Notes: a model not told the origin generated them from the sequence alone. DNA of 64,000 nucleotides from Paenibacillus nasutitermitis (GCF_014641075.1 NZ_BMHP01000002.1:992001-1056000); one strand, 5' to 3'; shown: positions 46,710 to 56,029, numbered from the stretch's first letter. Made by a program: numbers and translations.

Positions 46710-47375
46710 ATGGAAGAATCCATCGAGCAGTGGCTTGCCGAACTGGAGAAAATCGAAGCCGCGGGCGGAAAAATGACCGAAAAGCAGTCCAAAATCCTGC
46801 AGGCGGCCATTGAGGTTTTTGCGGAGAAGGGTTTCGCTGCAGCTTCCACGAATGAAATCGCCCAGCGTGCAGGCGTTGCGGAGGGAACTATTTTTCGTCA
46901 TTACAAAACCAAGAAGGACCTGCTGCTCTCCATTGTGGCTCCTGTGATGGGGAAGCTGATCGCCCCTTTTGTACTGCGCGATTTCAATAAAGTGCTGGAT
47001 CTGGATTACGAACGTTATGATCAATTCCTGCGCGCTGTTATCGCCAACCGCATCGAGTTTCTGCATAATCATATGCATGTCCTTAAAATCCTGATTCAGG
47101 AAATCCCTTTTCATCCCGAGCTGCAGGAACAGTTCCGTAAAAATATTCTGGCAAAGGTGCTTGAGCGGATGAACCGGATCGTGGATCAATTCAAGATGAG
47201 GGGCCAACTGCTCGATCTCCCTAATTTGACGATCATCCGCCTGACGGTTTCCGCGCTGATCGGTTATGTCGCCGCCAGCCTCTATCATGAACAACATGAA
47301 GGTTCCGCCTGGGACGATGAACGCGAGCGCGAGGATACGATTTCCTTCATCGTCCGCGGGCTCGGCGCCTCCTAA
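46710..47375 (+). CDS. TetR family transcriptional regulator
   Basis: 221 residues with an N-terminal extension of about 25. TetR HTH at about 28-75: ILQAAIEVFAEKGFAAASTN, EIAQRAGVAEGTIFRHY. Variable C-terminal ligand domain. Lies 79 nt after the permease gene and is probably the repressor of its own operon through the palindrome at 44813. Confidence 0.92.
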   Translation: MEESIEQWLAELEKIEAAGGKMTEKQSKILQAAIEVFAEKGFAAASTNEIAQRAGVAEGTIFRHYKTKKDLLLSIVAPVMGKLIAPFVLRDFNKVLDLDYERYDQFLRAVIANRIEFLHNHMHVLKILIQEIPFHPELQEQFRKNILAKVLERMNRIVDQFKMRGQLLDLPNLTIIRLTVSALIGYVAASLYHEQHEGSAWDDEREREDTISFIVRGLGAS

Positions 47376-47379
47376 ATCA

Positions 47380-47425
47380 AAAGACGCTCCTCCGTTATGG
47401 ATAACGGTGAGCGTCTTTGTTTATT
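47380..47425 (+). terminator. Terminator of the TetR-ABC operon
   Basis: AAAGACGCTC pairs with GAGCGTCTTT and encloses a second stem CCGTTA / TAACGG, then TTGTTTATTTT. Confidence 0.8.
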
Positions 47426-47426
47426 T

Positions 47427-48620
47427 TCAGGAAACAGATTCTGATTTCTGCTTGTTTCTGATAGAAGGCTCAATCAGCCGGAATCGCAGCAGGAGCAGCA
47501 GTGCTGCAAGTGACAGCAGCCCGCCTGCCAAATAAGGCAGCTCCACGTTCATCTTAAACAGATATACCCCAAGCAAAGGCCCGATAATACGGCCAAGACT
47601 GTCCATCGAAGAGCTTAAGCCTGAAGCAATTCCTTGCCCGACCGTTGTTTTCTGGGTGATCAGTGAGGTCACGCAGGGACGGATCAGCGCATTCCCAATT
47701 CCGAAGATAGCCAGATAAAGGGTTGCGGTTGCCAAGGAATGGGAGGTAATCAGAAGCAGGAAACCCACTGCTGAAATAACCAGTCCAATTGCAATATATT
47801 TAGGCTCGTCCCCTTTACGGATCATTCTGCGGACTACACCGCCCTGAATGAGGGCCCCGACCAAACCGCAAACAAGAAACATAATCCCGACCTCAAGCGG
47901 CGTCACATCAAAACGTTTCATTCCAAACAGCTGCAGCGTGGCTTCCAGTCCAGCCAGCGACAGGGAAACTAATAAGGCAAGGAGATACAAATATTTGACC
48001 GAACCCGTAAAAGCGCTCCACCTTGAAGGCTTACGTTCGCCCGACGGATGGCGCATATCCGGCGTCAGGGACTCCGGCAGTTTGGTCACTGCCAGCATAA
48101 AGGTTACTAAAGCAAGACCGGCGGCAGCAAAAAATGGCGTATTATCCGAAACCAGACTGAGAACTCCGCCAACGCCAGGTCCAATCGTAAAACCAAGGCC
48201 GATCGACATGCCCACAAGTCCCATACCCCGGGTCCGTTGATCCGGAGGTGTAATATCGGCCACGTAGGCGACGATTACGGAGGTTACAGCACCGGAGAAG
48301 ATCCCTCCAAGCACCCGGGAAACATACATAAGGGGCAAGCTTCCGTCCGCAATGCCGAATACAAGGAAGCTGGCAGCGAAGCCCAGCACGCCGATCAGGA
48401 TAACAGGACGTCTTCCGATTCTGTCGGACAATCCCCCCCAGAGCGGCGAGACGATGAATGATACTGCCGAATAGATGGACAGCATCATGCCCGTATGGAA
48501 CTCCACGGATTCGGGACTCGCTTTTTTAATCAGCTCCGGCAAGACAGGAATGATAATGCCAAAGCCAATGAATGTTGTGATCAGCATAAGCATGACGATT
48601 AATAGTCGTTTATCTTTCAT
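47427..48620 (-). CDS. MFS transporter, DHA1 drug exporter type
   Basis: 397 residues, twelve helices. Loop 2-3 motif GGLSDRIGRRPVI, helix 5 motif C-like GLGFTIGPGVGGVLS, as in TetA/NorA-type proton-drug antiporters. ATG 48620 follows GGAGGG at 9 nt. Convergent with the tetR operon. Substrate unknown. Confidence 0.9.
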   Translation of the reverse strand: MKDKRLLIVMLMLITTFIGFGIIIPVLPELIKKASPESVEFHTGMMLSIYSAVSFIVSPLWGGLSDRIGRRPVILIGVLGFAASFLVFGIADGSLPLMYVSRVLGGIFSGAVTSVIVAYVADITPPDQRTRGMGLVGMSIGLGFTIGPGVGGVLSLVSDNTPFFAAAGLALVTFMLAVTKLPESLTPDMRHPSGERKPSRWSAFTGSVKYLYLLALLVSLSLAGLEATLQLFGMKRFDVTPLEVGIMFLVCGLVGALIQGGVVRRMIRKGDEPKYIAIGLVISAVGFLLLITSHSLATATLYLAIFGIGNALIRPCVTSLITQKTTVGQGIASGLSSSMDSLGRIIGPLLGVYLFKMNVELPYLAGGLLSLAALLLLLRFRLIEPSIRNKQKSESVS

Positions 48621-48641
48621 TGATTATTTCCCTCCACCACC

Positions 48642-49907
48642 TCATCGTACCACAACTTTTGAGCGTCTTGTTATGAACAAATGAAGAACAAAAAGCAGCA
48701 GCATCACGATCCCGCTCAACAGGAACGGAGAATGCGGCCCCAGATTGTCCCACAGCTTCCCGGACATAATACTTCCAAATACCATCCCCATGCCTTCAAT
48801 AGTCAGGAAGAAGCCCCAAACTGCGCCTCGCTCCGATTTTGGAATAGCCTGGGCGATAAGGGTATTCCAGGCTGGAATGATCAGCGCATATCCCAGGCCC
48901 ACAAACGCAACAATGACCAGAACCAGCGGCAAATCACGCGTATAGCCAAGTGTCGGCAGCGCGACAGCGGCAATGATAAAGCCGACATGGAGAAACCATC
49001 GGGTTCCGAAGCGGTCGACCCACTTGCCCACCGGGATCAGTCCCAGAACCGTTACGGCTCCTCCAGCAATGAGATACAAACTGTATTCCTCGGGAGACAA
49101 GTGAAGCACAGTCCGCGCATATAGCGTCAGAATCGGAGTCAGCAGGCCCAGAGCAAAATTCTGCATAAACATGGCCGGGTAAAGCAGTTTGCTGGCATGA
49201 AGCGAGCTGGCCACTTTAGCGAAGTAGCGCTTCGTTTTCTCAGTGAGGCTCAATGAATCCTTCTCTCTGGTATGGGCTGCTGCCTCCGGCAAAGCCCGTC
49301 CCTCCAATTCATGGGACCTGCGTCTGCCAGGCAGAAACAGCGCGACGACAACAACCAGACACATCATTCCGAGCAGCAGTTTGAAAGCCGGATTAAATGA
49401 ATGCGAGATGAAGAAATTAATAACAATCGGGCCGCTGCCTACGCCAACGAGCCAGGCCATATAAACAACGCTCATGATGGTGCCGCTGGCTTCGTTTCCC
49501 GAAACCGCCGTCGCTCCGGTAATGACGCAGGGCCATAACGGGGAAGTGCCGACACCGAGCAGCAGACAGGCTAATATAATCCAGGCGACATGGCCGCTCG
49601 AGAATGAAATGATAGCTACGGAAATGAATGTCAGCATTACCCCAAACAGCATCACATAGCGATAGCCGATTCGGTCAATAATCCATCCCAGAGGACTTCG
49701 AAATGCATTATCTCCTATGTATTGCAGAGCCAGCGCCCAGCCGACCGCGTAGACGGACAAGCCCAGGACCGTTCCCATATAGACAGGCAGGATCGAGACA
49801 AGCAGTGCGCCTTTCACAAATTCCACGAGGTACATAATGATAAGAAGCTGAACGACAAACGGTGATGTGAGCACTTTTTTGCCTGCCCAGGTTTTCACAA
49901 TTTCCAT
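48642..49907 (-). CDS. MFS transporter
   Basis: 421 residues, twelve helices with a cytoplasmic loop near 200-235 rich in Arg, Glu and Ser. Motif-A-like SPLGWIIDRIGYRYVML and VGKWVDRFGTRWF. ATG 49907 follows GGGGG at 7 nt. Lies 21 nt upstream of the other MFS gene on the same strand, so the two are likely co-transcribed although they are only distantly similar. Confidence 0.88.
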   Translation of the reverse strand: MEIVKTWAGKKVLTSPFVVQLLIIMYLVEFVKGALLVSILPVYMGTVLGLSVYAVGWALALQYIGDNAFRSPLGWIIDRIGYRYVMLFGVMLTFISVAIISFSSGHVAWIILACLLLGVGTSPLWPCVITGATAVSGNEASGTIMSVVYMAWLVGVGSGPIVINFFISHSFNPAFKLLLGMMCLVVVVALFLPGRRRSHELEGRALPEAAAHTREKDSLSLTEKTKRYFAKVASSLHASKLLYPAMFMQNFALGLLTPILTLYARTVLHLSPEEYSLYLIAGGAVTVLGLIPVGKWVDRFGTRWFLHVGFIIAAVALPTLGYTRDLPLVLVIVAFVGLGYALIIPAWNTLIAQAIPKSERGAVWGFFLTIEGMGMVFGSIMSGKLWDNLGPHSPFLLSGIVMLLLFVLHLFITRRSKVVVR

Positions 49908-50002
49908 GGTGCTTCCCCCTTTCTGACTTTCAGCGGTCCGACGATCCATATAGGACCCGATGAATATTTCCGCTCTTCAAGATTTCTTCACTAAAAACGT
50001 AC

Positions 50003-50030
50003 TTGCAATCCCCCCTGTATTTGCTATACT
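50003..50030 (+). promoter_or_regulatory. Predicted promoter of the decarboxylase gene
   Basis: TTGCAA, 16-nt spacer, TATACT, ending 47 nt before the start codon. Reasonable sigma-A match. Confidence 0.5.
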
Positions 50031-50077
50031 CAACTTTGTTTGCAACGATACCTGATGGAAGGGTGGAATGATAGTTC

Positions 50078-51547
50078 ATGAATCATACTCGGACACCGCT
50101 GTTTAGCGCACTGCGCAGCCATGCGGCTCAAAATCCTGTTCAATTCCACATCCCCGGACACAAAAAAGGATTGGGGAGCGATCCCGAATTCCGGGAATTT
50201 ATTGGAGATAATGCGTTATCCATCGATCTTATAAATATTGCGCCGCTCGATGATCTGCATCAGCCAACCGGTGTTATCGAAGAAGCGCAGAAACTTGCAG
50301 CAGATGCATTCGGTGCCGATTTCACCTTTTTTTCGGTACAAGGGACAAGCGGTGCCATTATGACGATGATTTTATCCGTCTGTGCGCCGGGAGATAAAAT
50401 TATCGTGCCAAGAAATGTGCACAAATCGATTATGTCCGCCATTATTTTCGCCGGTGCGCGGCCTGTATTTATATCCCCGGCCCGTGATTCGAATCTCGGG
50501 ATCGACCACGGGATTACGACAAGATCCGTAAAACGGGCACTGGAGCGCCACCCCGATTCGAAAGCCGTACTCGTTATTAACCCAACCTACTATGGATTAT
50601 GCGCCGACCTGCAAGAAATTGTCGAGCTTGTCCACAGTTACGATATCCCTGTGCTGGTCGATGAAGCTCATGGCGTCCTGATTCATTTTCACGAAAATCT
50701 CCCAATGTCAGCTATGCAGGCGGGCGCCGATATGGCTGCAACGAGCGTTCACAAACTGGGCGGGTCCATGACCCAAAGCTCCGTATTAAATGTGCGCAAT
50801 GGCCGGATCAATCCGCAGCGGGTTCAAACGATTATCAGTATGCTGACGACAACTTCAACCTCCTATATTCTGCTTGCATCCCTGGACACCTCAAGACGCC
50901 ATTTGGCACTGAACGGCCATGAGATTGCAGACAAAGCCATCGGTCTTGCCCAATTTGCGCGGGAAGAAATCAACCGCATGGAAGGACTGTATTGCTTCGG
51001 CAAGGATATTCTCGGCGGTGAAGCAACCTTTGATTATGATCCGACCAAGCTGACCATCCATGTCCGCCATCTCGGCATTACCGGATACGAAACCGAGAAC
51101 TGGCTGCGTGAACATTTTAACCTTGAAGTTGAATTAAGCGATATGTATAACATCCTTGCCCTTGTGACACCTGGAGATACACAGGAATCTATAGATATCC
51201 TGCTGAGCGCCTTGCGGGACCTGGCAAAATCGCATTACCAGCTTAACGAAGCCAAGGAGCTGGTTGTCAAGATTCCTGAAATTCCCCAGCTTTCGCTTAC
51301 GCCGCGCGATGCGTTCTACGCCGAGACAGAGGTGATCCCGTTCAAGGAATCTGCCGGAAGGATTATTGCCGAATTTATTTATGTGTATCCGCCTGGCATT
51401 CCCATACTGCTGCCGGGAGAGGTCATCTCCCAGCCGAATATTGACTATATTATCGATCACGTCGAAGTGGGTTTGCCGGTCAAGGGGCCGGAGGATCGCA
51501 GCATCGAGTTCGTGAAGGTGATTGTCGAGGAAACAGCCATTTCATAA
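50078..51547 (+). CDS. speA: Orn/Lys/Arg decarboxylase family, SpeA-type arginine decarboxylase
   Basis: PLP enzyme, probably making agmatine for polyamine synthesis. 489 residues, the short Bacillus SpeA length without the enterobacterial wing domain. Motifs: FHIPGHKKGLG at the N-terminus, SVQGTSGAIMTMI, LVDEAHG, and the PLP lysine in SVHKLGGSMTQSS at about residue 226. C-terminal domain has YPPGIPILLPGE. ATG 50078. Lysine or ornithine specificity cannot be excluded. A monocistron with its own promoter and terminator. Confidence 0.9.
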   Translation: MNHTRTPLFSALRSHAAQNPVQFHIPGHKKGLGSDPEFREFIGDNALSIDLINIAPLDDLHQPTGVIEEAQKLAADAFGADFTFFSVQGTSGAIMTMILSVCAPGDKIIVPRNVHKSIMSAIIFAGARPVFISPARDSNLGIDHGITTRSVKRALERHPDSKAVLVINPTYYGLCADLQEIVELVHSYDIPVLVDEAHGVLIHFHENLPMSAMQAGADMAATSVHKLGGSMTQSSVLNVRNGRINPQRVQTIISMLTTTSTSYILLASLDTSRRHLALNGHEIADKAIGLAQFAREEINRMEGLYCFGKDILGGEATFDYDPTKLTIHVRHLGITGYETENWLREHFNLEVELSDMYNILALVTPGDTQESIDILLSALRDLAKSHYQLNEAKELVVKIPEIPQLSLTPRDAFYAETEVIPFKESAGRIIAEFIYVYPPGIPILLPGEVISQPNIDYIIDHVEVGLPVKGPEDRSIEFVKVIVEETAIS

Positions 51548-51576
51548 GCTAGAAAGCCCGCTGCCATGCGGGCATG

Positions 51577-51619
51577 ACCGCTTCCCGCGAATTTGAGTCA
51601 TAGGGAAGCGGTTTTTTTT
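51577..51619 (+). terminator. Terminator of speA
   Basis: ACCGCTTCCC pairs with GGGAAGCGGT and is followed by eight T in all. A small GCCCGC / GCGGGC hairpin precedes it. Confidence 0.88.
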
Positions 51620-51627
51620 GCAGGGAA

Positions 51628-52461
51628 TCAGGATTCGGGGGAATCGGTCAGAACCCGTTGTAAAAAAAGCAGCGTGCGGGCAAAGGCGTCTCTGGCTGCG
51701 TTAACGTGATATGAAGGACGGGTATCATTGAAAAATGCATGCTGCGCGCCGTCATAAATATGATAATCAAAGTCCACGTCCGCCTCATTGGCAGCCTGGG
51801 CAAACTCCGGTACCGCTGCCGTTATCCGCAAATCCAATTCTCCATAGAAACCGGAAACCGGACATTGAATTTCCGGAAGCTGCTCCGGCGAAGGCGCATT
51901 TCCATAAAAAATAACGGCTCCCCGAAGCCCCGGATCCCTCACCGCAAGCTGGCCCGACAAGGTTCCGCCCAGACAGAACCCAACGGAAGCGACCCCTTTA
52001 CCATAGGAATACTCATACGTCTCTTTGAGCCAAGCGGATGTCGAAACAACCTGCCGGGTTAACTCCGGAAGCATCCCGCCCACGTTGAAAATGCCGGCCA
52101 GCGTGCGTTCGATTTGCTCTCGCTGGTGGACCGGAAGTCCGGAAAGCGCCGCCGAGCGCTGCTTTGGATCCGCCCACTGGGCAGGCTTGATCGTGTTGCG
52201 AAACTGTTTGGCCTGCTCAATCCGATCCTGCTCAAAGCCAGGCAGCCGCTCCCCGTCCTTGCTGAACAAATCCGGTGCGAAAGCCACATATCCAGCCTTG
52301 GCAAGACGACGTGTCACATCCTGGATATGCCCGTCCACTCCCCAAATTTCCTGCAGCACGATTACCGACGGCAGCGGCTCTCCCACATCAGCCATTCGTG
52401 CCATGTAACCACTGTATTCGCCATTTTCTCCATATCGGATCCATTCCGTTTCCACGCTCAT
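51628..52461 (-). CDS. Dienelactone hydrolase family protein
   Basis: Alpha/beta hydrolase, cytoplasmic. 277 residues, longer than the classical 235-residue enzyme because of an insert at about 75-135. Catalytic motif Glu in VLQEIWGVDGH, nucleophile Cys in VGFCLGGTLSG, Asp in GELDLRIT and His in GAQHAFFND. ATG 52461 (MSVETEWIRYG) lies 9 nt after GGGAGG; ATG 52470 abuts that site. Frame stays open to 52611 across the divergent gene. Substrate unknown. Confidence 0.88.
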   Translation of the reverse strand: MSVETEWIRYGENGEYSGYMARMADVGEPLPSVIVLQEIWGVDGHIQDVTRRLAKAGYVAFAPDLFSKDGERLPGFEQDRIEQAKQFRNTIKPAQWADPKQRSAALSGLPVHQREQIERTLAGIFNVGGMLPELTRQVVSTSAWLKETYEYSYGKGVASVGFCLGGTLSGQLAVRDPGLRGAVIFYGNAPSPEQLPEIQCPVSGFYGELDLRITAAVPEFAQAANEADVDFDYHIYDGAQHAFFNDTRPSYHVNAARDAFARTLLFLQRVLTDSPES

Positions 52462-52533
52462 ATCTGTCATCCTCCCGGTCTTATTGTCATTCTCAAAACC
52501 TAATGCTATGATGATCAAGGGGGTGGGCATACC

Positions 52534-52953
52534 ATGAGTCAAAGCGCTTACATTATGTTTGTAGAAGGCTCCGCTGTGCAGCAAATGAGCCTTGATGAAG
52601 TAAAAGAACATCTCGCACGTTATCAGCAGCAGACATCGCTTACAGGAGAACAGCTGGGTTGGGATTATTCCGAAGCTGCTTTTCCATACACGGTTGAAAC
52701 AAAACCCGGCGAAGAGCAGCGTTGGTTTTATTTGAAAGGCATAAATGCGCTTTATTATTATATTTTATTTGGCGTTGGTTCGCAAAGCCGCGGCGAGCGT
52801 GAAATCTCTTATGTCCAGGTTGTTCTCCCGGATGGCGCTACCCACGGCGACAAAGCCAAAGGCAATGAGCTATGCAAATATTTGGCCAAGCATCTGAAAG
52901 CTGAATTAACCATGTTCAATGGACGTACCATTTACTACAATCCGCGTAAATAA
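52534..52953 (+). CDS. DUF1885 family protein
   Basis: Function unknown, cytoplasmic. 139 residues. Pattern SAYIMFVEGSAVQQMSLDEVK, then GEQLGWDYSEAAFPYTVE, VQVVLPDGATHGDKAKGNE, and LFNGRTIYY-like MFNGRTIYYNPRK at the C-terminus, which I associate with the DUF1885 family. ATG 52534 is preceded by GGGGGTGGG. Divergent from the hydrolase gene. Confidence 0.75.
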   Translation: MSQSAYIMFVEGSAVQQMSLDEVKEHLARYQQQTSLTGEQLGWDYSEAAFPYTVETKPGEEQRWFYLKGINALYYYILFGVGSQSRGEREISYVQVVLPDGATHGDKAKGNELCKYLAKHLKAELTMFNGRTIYYNPRK

Positions 52954-52981
52954 CTAACAGCCAGGCACAGTTTTTAGAACT

Positions 52982-53039
52982 GCTGCCGGATCCTTGTAAA
53001 ACAACAAAACTCCGGCAGCCTGTTGGTTACCGGAGTTTT
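52982..53039. terminator. Two mutually exclusive hairpins between DUF1885 and DUF1292 genes
   Basis: Stem A pairs GCTGCCGGA (52982-52990) with TCCGGCAGC (53011-53019). Stem B pairs AAAACTCCGG (53006-53015) with CCGGAGTTTT (53030-53039). They share 53011-53015, so both cannot form at once. Stem B has T-runs on both strands and is probably a bidirectional terminator for the two convergent genes. Confidence 0.65.
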
Positions 53040-53055
53040 AGCTTTTGTAAACAAG

Positions 53056-53382
53056 TTACGCTTCCGTTTCATTCTCGCGTTGAGCAATTTCCTCATAGAT
53101 CTTCGTAACACGATCCCATTCGGCATCATCTTCAATTCCAACGAGAAATGCTTCGCCGTCTTCTTCTTCAATACGGAAAATCACGCCATCCGCTTCCGGA
53201 TCGTTGCGGTCCAGCAGTACTGCATATACTTGCTCTTCAGACTCAAAGGTATACACCATGACCATTTCACGTTCTTTGCCTTCTTCATCGGTTACCAGAA
53301 ATACATGCTCCTCGTGGTCATGATCGTGGTCGCAGTCTGGTCCATGTACATGTTCGCCGTTATTATGTTCATGCTCACTCAT
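53056..53382 (-). CDS. DUF1292 family protein
   Basis: Function unknown. 108 residues, strongly acidic. An N-terminal His/Asp-rich head (EHEHNNGEHVHGPDCDHDHDH) could bind metal, then the DUF1292 core FLVTDEEGKEREMVMVYTFE and EEQVYAVLLDRNDPEADGVI. ATG 53382 with GAGGG upstream. The His-rich head is unusual compared with the plain family core. Confidence 0.85.
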   Translation of the reverse strand: MSEHEHNNGEHVHGPDCDHDHDHEEHVFLVTDEEGKEREMVMVYTFESEEQVYAVLLDRNDPEADGVIFRIEEEDGEAFLVGIEDDAEWDRVTKIYEEIAQRENETEA

Positions 53383-53493
53383 TGGATACCCTCATTTCAG
53401 TTCATGATACATTTCTTTACGTATCGTAACACGGATTATTAGTCAGGGTCAAACAAAAACACCCCTGCTCAACCAGAGCAAAGGCGCTAATTC

Positions 53494-54066
53494 TTACGAG
53501 CTTTTGGCCGTTATCGTCTTCTCCGATAATAACTTCCATTCATCATCACCCGTCATCTTCATAAAAAATCTGATCGTATATTTGCCTGCTGCATCAAAGG
53601 AATACGCGAGGTCTTCCGTCCGATACCAGAAATTGTCTTTATCGATAGATTTATTCTCCGATTGAATGACTTTCTCGGTTCCGCTTGGATCGAAGATCGA
53701 TACCTTTACAGCAGTTCCGCTGGTGAGCAGATTATCAATCTGCGCAAACACTTTGAACGTAATCCGATTTCCTTTCACTACATTGCCGAAAATGGTGTTG
53801 TCCTGCTGAAATAAAAACATGTGGACATTTGGCTTGTACACCGTTACTTTCTTGGATCCTTCATCCCATACGACGAGAGCCTGCAGTGTGTTCGCAATTT
53901 GGCGAACAGTGATGAACGATTTGCCGTCCATAAACATTCCCGCATCATCCAATTCAGATCCATTGACAATAACCCGTACCTTCTGAGCTGCCGAATCGGC
54001 AAACATCATCGTACCGCCCCACAAGGACATCACCAGAAGCAAGAAGAGAAGTTTTCTAAACTTCAT
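53494..54066 (-). CDS. Secreted stalk-domain protein (copper amine oxidase N-terminal domain)
   Basis: 190 residues. Signal peptide (1-24, KLLFLLLVMSLWGGTMMFA). The stalk domain at about 28-80 has VIVNGSELDDAGMFMDGKSF and ITVRQIANTLQALVVWDEGS. The rest is a beta-rich domain resembling an Ig-like module (VSIFDPSGTEKVIQ, AGKYTIRFFMKM). ATG 54066 with GGAGGG upstream. Second stalk-domain protein of the window. Confidence 0.8.
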   Translation of the reverse strand: MKFRKLLFLLLVMSLWGGTMMFADSAAQKVRVIVNGSELDDAGMFMDGKSFITVRQIANTLQALVVWDEGSKKVTVYKPNVHMFLFQQDNTIFGNVVKGNRITFKVFAQIDNLLTSGTAVKVSIFDPSGTEKVIQSENKSIDKDNFWYRTEDLAYSFDAAGKYTIRFFMKMTGDDEWKLLSEKTITAKSS

Positions 54067-54177
54067 GACATACCCTCCATCACTTTATCTGGTTGTAAGA
54101 TTATACTCATCCATTCATCCAAAGTTGCGCCATCCCCATTATTATTTTGAGAAAGTTTGGATGTCATAACAAGCTGA

Positions 54178-54209
54178 GAAAAAGGAATCCCCGGGAATTG
54201 TACCCGGGG
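54178..54209 (-). terminator. Terminator of the 66-residue protein gene
   Basis: CCCCGGG / CCCGGGG stem with a seven-base loop on the minus strand, then ATTCCTTTTTC, nine nt after the stop codon. Confidence 0.7.
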
Positions 54210-54218
54210 AATGATTCT

Positions 54219-54419
54219 TTACGTATATGTTCTTGTTAAAATGCAAGGCACGCCTTTCCCTACCGCCCCCGCTTTTTTCATAGCCGCCCAGTAACGCAGC
54301 CCGCGCGCACATGGCGTTTTGCAAGCCGCACATGTATCGGAAAGTACAAGTTTCAATACGGTTTGTTTTTTGTCTGATGCTGATGGCGTTTTTTTCTTAG
54401 CCACTTTGCCTTTTGCCAT
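54219..54419 (-). CDS. Small basic Cys-containing protein, unknown
   Basis: 66 residues. Lys-rich N-terminus (AKGKVAKKKTPSASDKK) and a cysteine cluster DTCAACKTPCARGLRYW with C-x2-C-x3-C spacing, plus a later Cys. Possibly nucleic-acid or metal-binding. ATG 54419 follows AGGTG at 8 nt. No family recognised. Confidence 0.65.
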   Translation of the reverse strand: MAKGKVAKKKTPSASDKKQTVLKLVLSDTCAACKTPCARGLRYWAAMKKAGAVGKGVPCILTRTYT

Positions 54420-54590
54420 TTCAGCTGCACCTGCCTTCTCGAAGGTCCTTCATCCCTATCTTATGAAGAACATGACAGGTGCGTAGCGGCATTTATACCG
54501 GGAAGGCGGAAAAATACCGTTCTCGCATCTTTCCATTTGTTGCAAGAAATGATAAATTGAATTGTAACGGAATGCTAGGAGGAAGCCTGG

Positions 54591-55316
54591 TTGAAAGTAC
54601 AAATGCTCGGGACAGGCAGTGCGTTTGCAAAAAAATATTACAATACGAATGCGCTGTTTTACACAGATTCTCACACAATAATGCTGGACTGCGGCATTAC
54701 CGCCCCCCTCTCTTTGCATCAATTGGGAAAATCCTTCAATGATATCGACGCCCTTCTGATCAGTCATATTCATGCGGATCATATTGGCGGAATGGAAGAA
54801 TTTGCGCTGCAAATGAGTTTTATTTTCCGGCGCAAGCCGGTTTTGTATGTGATGGATTCCCTGGTTGACCAGCTTTGGAATTCCTCGCTAAAGGGCGGTT
54901 TGAAGCAGGAGATGTTTAATACGCTGGACGATTATTTTGAGGTGCGTCTTCTAAGTGAAGACGTCAGCGCCAAGCTCATGCCCGGATTTCACGTCAGACC
55001 AATCCGCACCAGCCATATTCCAAACAAAAGCAGTTATTCCTTTCTTATTAATGAGACGTTTTTTTATTCTGCGGATATGAAGTTTGATCCGGCTTTGCTC
55101 GAAGCCTTGGTTCAGGAGGGCTGCACCACCATTTTTCATGATTGCCAGTTCGCTTCACCCGGCATGGTTCACACTACGCTGGATGAACTCATGTCACTGC
55201 CTTCTTATGTACAGGAACGGATCATGCTGATGCATTACGATGACAACAAAGTTGACTACGAAGGCCAAACGGGATTCATGAAATTCGTGGAGCAGCACCG
55301 GCTGTATTCGTTTTAA
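54591..55316 (+). CDS. MBL-fold metallo-hydrolase
   Basis: 241 residues. Zinc motif SHIHADHIGGMEEF (HxHxDH) at about residue 59, second-half ligands in RTSHIPNKSS, SADMKFD and a late MHYDDN. Starts MLGTGSAFAKKYYNTN, as in RNase Z or cAMP-phosphodiesterase-like proteins. TTG start at 54591 with AGGAGG eight nt upstream. RNase Z proper is longer, with an exosite, so this is probably another member; substrate unknown. Confidence 0.88.
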   Translation: MKVQMLGTGSAFAKKYYNTNALFYTDSHTIMLDCGITAPLSLHQLGKSFNDIDALLISHIHADHIGGMEEFALQMSFIFRRKPVLYVMDSLVDQLWNSSLKGGLKQEMFNTLDDYFEVRLLSEDVSAKLMPGFHVRPIRTSHIPNKSSYSFLINETFFYSADMKFDPALLEALVQEGCTTIFHDCQFASPGMVHTTLDELMSLPSYVQERIMLMHYDDNKVDYEGQTGFMKFVEQHRLYSF

Positions 55317-55373
55317 CAGCAGCTAACTGAGAATGGCCCGCTTCTGTCTTCTTAAGTTGAAGATGAAAAAAGC

Positions 55374-55401
55374 AAAAAGCCCGCTAAAATGCGGGCTTTT
55401 T
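55374..55401. terminator. Bidirectional terminator
   Basis: AAAAAGCCCGC / GCGGGCTTTTT with a six-base loop, between the MBL gene and the DUF3892 gene. Confidence 0.92.
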
Positions 55402-55422
55402 GTATCTTTTATGACTTTGAAA

Positions 55423-55680
55423 TCAGAATATCGGCAAATTATCGAGGTTGTTTGTCGGGTCGCCATCGGCATCCCCGCGTATATACAACTCTCCGTCTCT
55501 CCCTTTAAAGACATTGGCGCCTGCTATTTGTCCAGCCTGCACTTCTTGCAAAGCCTGGGCATAATCGAGTACACGACCTGAGGAAGTCTTGAATGCCTGA
55601 AGATCACCATCACCGTTCTTCTGCACCGCTACGAGTGATTCGCGGCCATTTTGGCCGAATGCTTGTCCAGTCTCATTCAT
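55423..55680 (-). CDS. DUF3892 family protein
   Basis: Function unknown. 85 residues. The pattern SLVAVQKNGDGDLQAFKTSS, GRVLDYAQALQEVQAGQIAG, and C-terminal NNLDNLPIF matches DUF3892. ATG 55680 follows AGGAGG. Confidence 0.8.
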   Translation of the reverse strand: MNETGQAFGQNGRESLVAVQKNGDGDLQAFKTSSGRVLDYAQALQEVQAGQIAGANVFKGRDGELYIRGDADGDPTNNLDNLPIF

Positions 55681-55765
55681 TGTTGTTGCCTCCTTGTTTG
55701 TCTGTCCTTGACTGCAAGGTTAGCATACCCGCTTGTCTTGACTCTTATCCACAAACGTACACCAT

Positions 55766-56029
55766 TTAAGGAAGGGCAACATCGTTTTGTCTGCCGACAT
55801 GTTCCTCATCGGGTAAAGCCGGCTTATACGGCTCGGGCATGCGTTTCAAACCGTACACTTCGCGCAATACCGACCGGCTAGGCGGATATACGTTCGTGGA
55901 TATGCTTTCGAAATTTCCATACCCGTGCTGCCGATTCATGACTGGCGATACCTTGATGGTATCGCAGCTTGCACACACGAACACTAGCAAGGCAGCAGCA
56001 GCCCCCGACATGTAATGATTCAATTGCAT
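55766..56029 (-). CDS. Small putative lipoprotein, unknown
   Basis: 87 residues. N-terminal hydrophobic stretch AAAALLVFVCASC with possible lipobox Cys, then a polar Pro/Arg-rich body (NVYPPSRSVLREVYGLKRM). ATG 56029 with AGGGG close upstream; a second ATG lies at 56011. No family recognised; coding status not certain. Confidence 0.45.
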   Translation of the reverse strand: MQLNHYMSGAAAALLVFVCASCDTIKVSPVMNRQHGYGNFESISTNVYPPSRSVLREVYGLKRMPEPYKPALPDEEHVGRQNDVALP

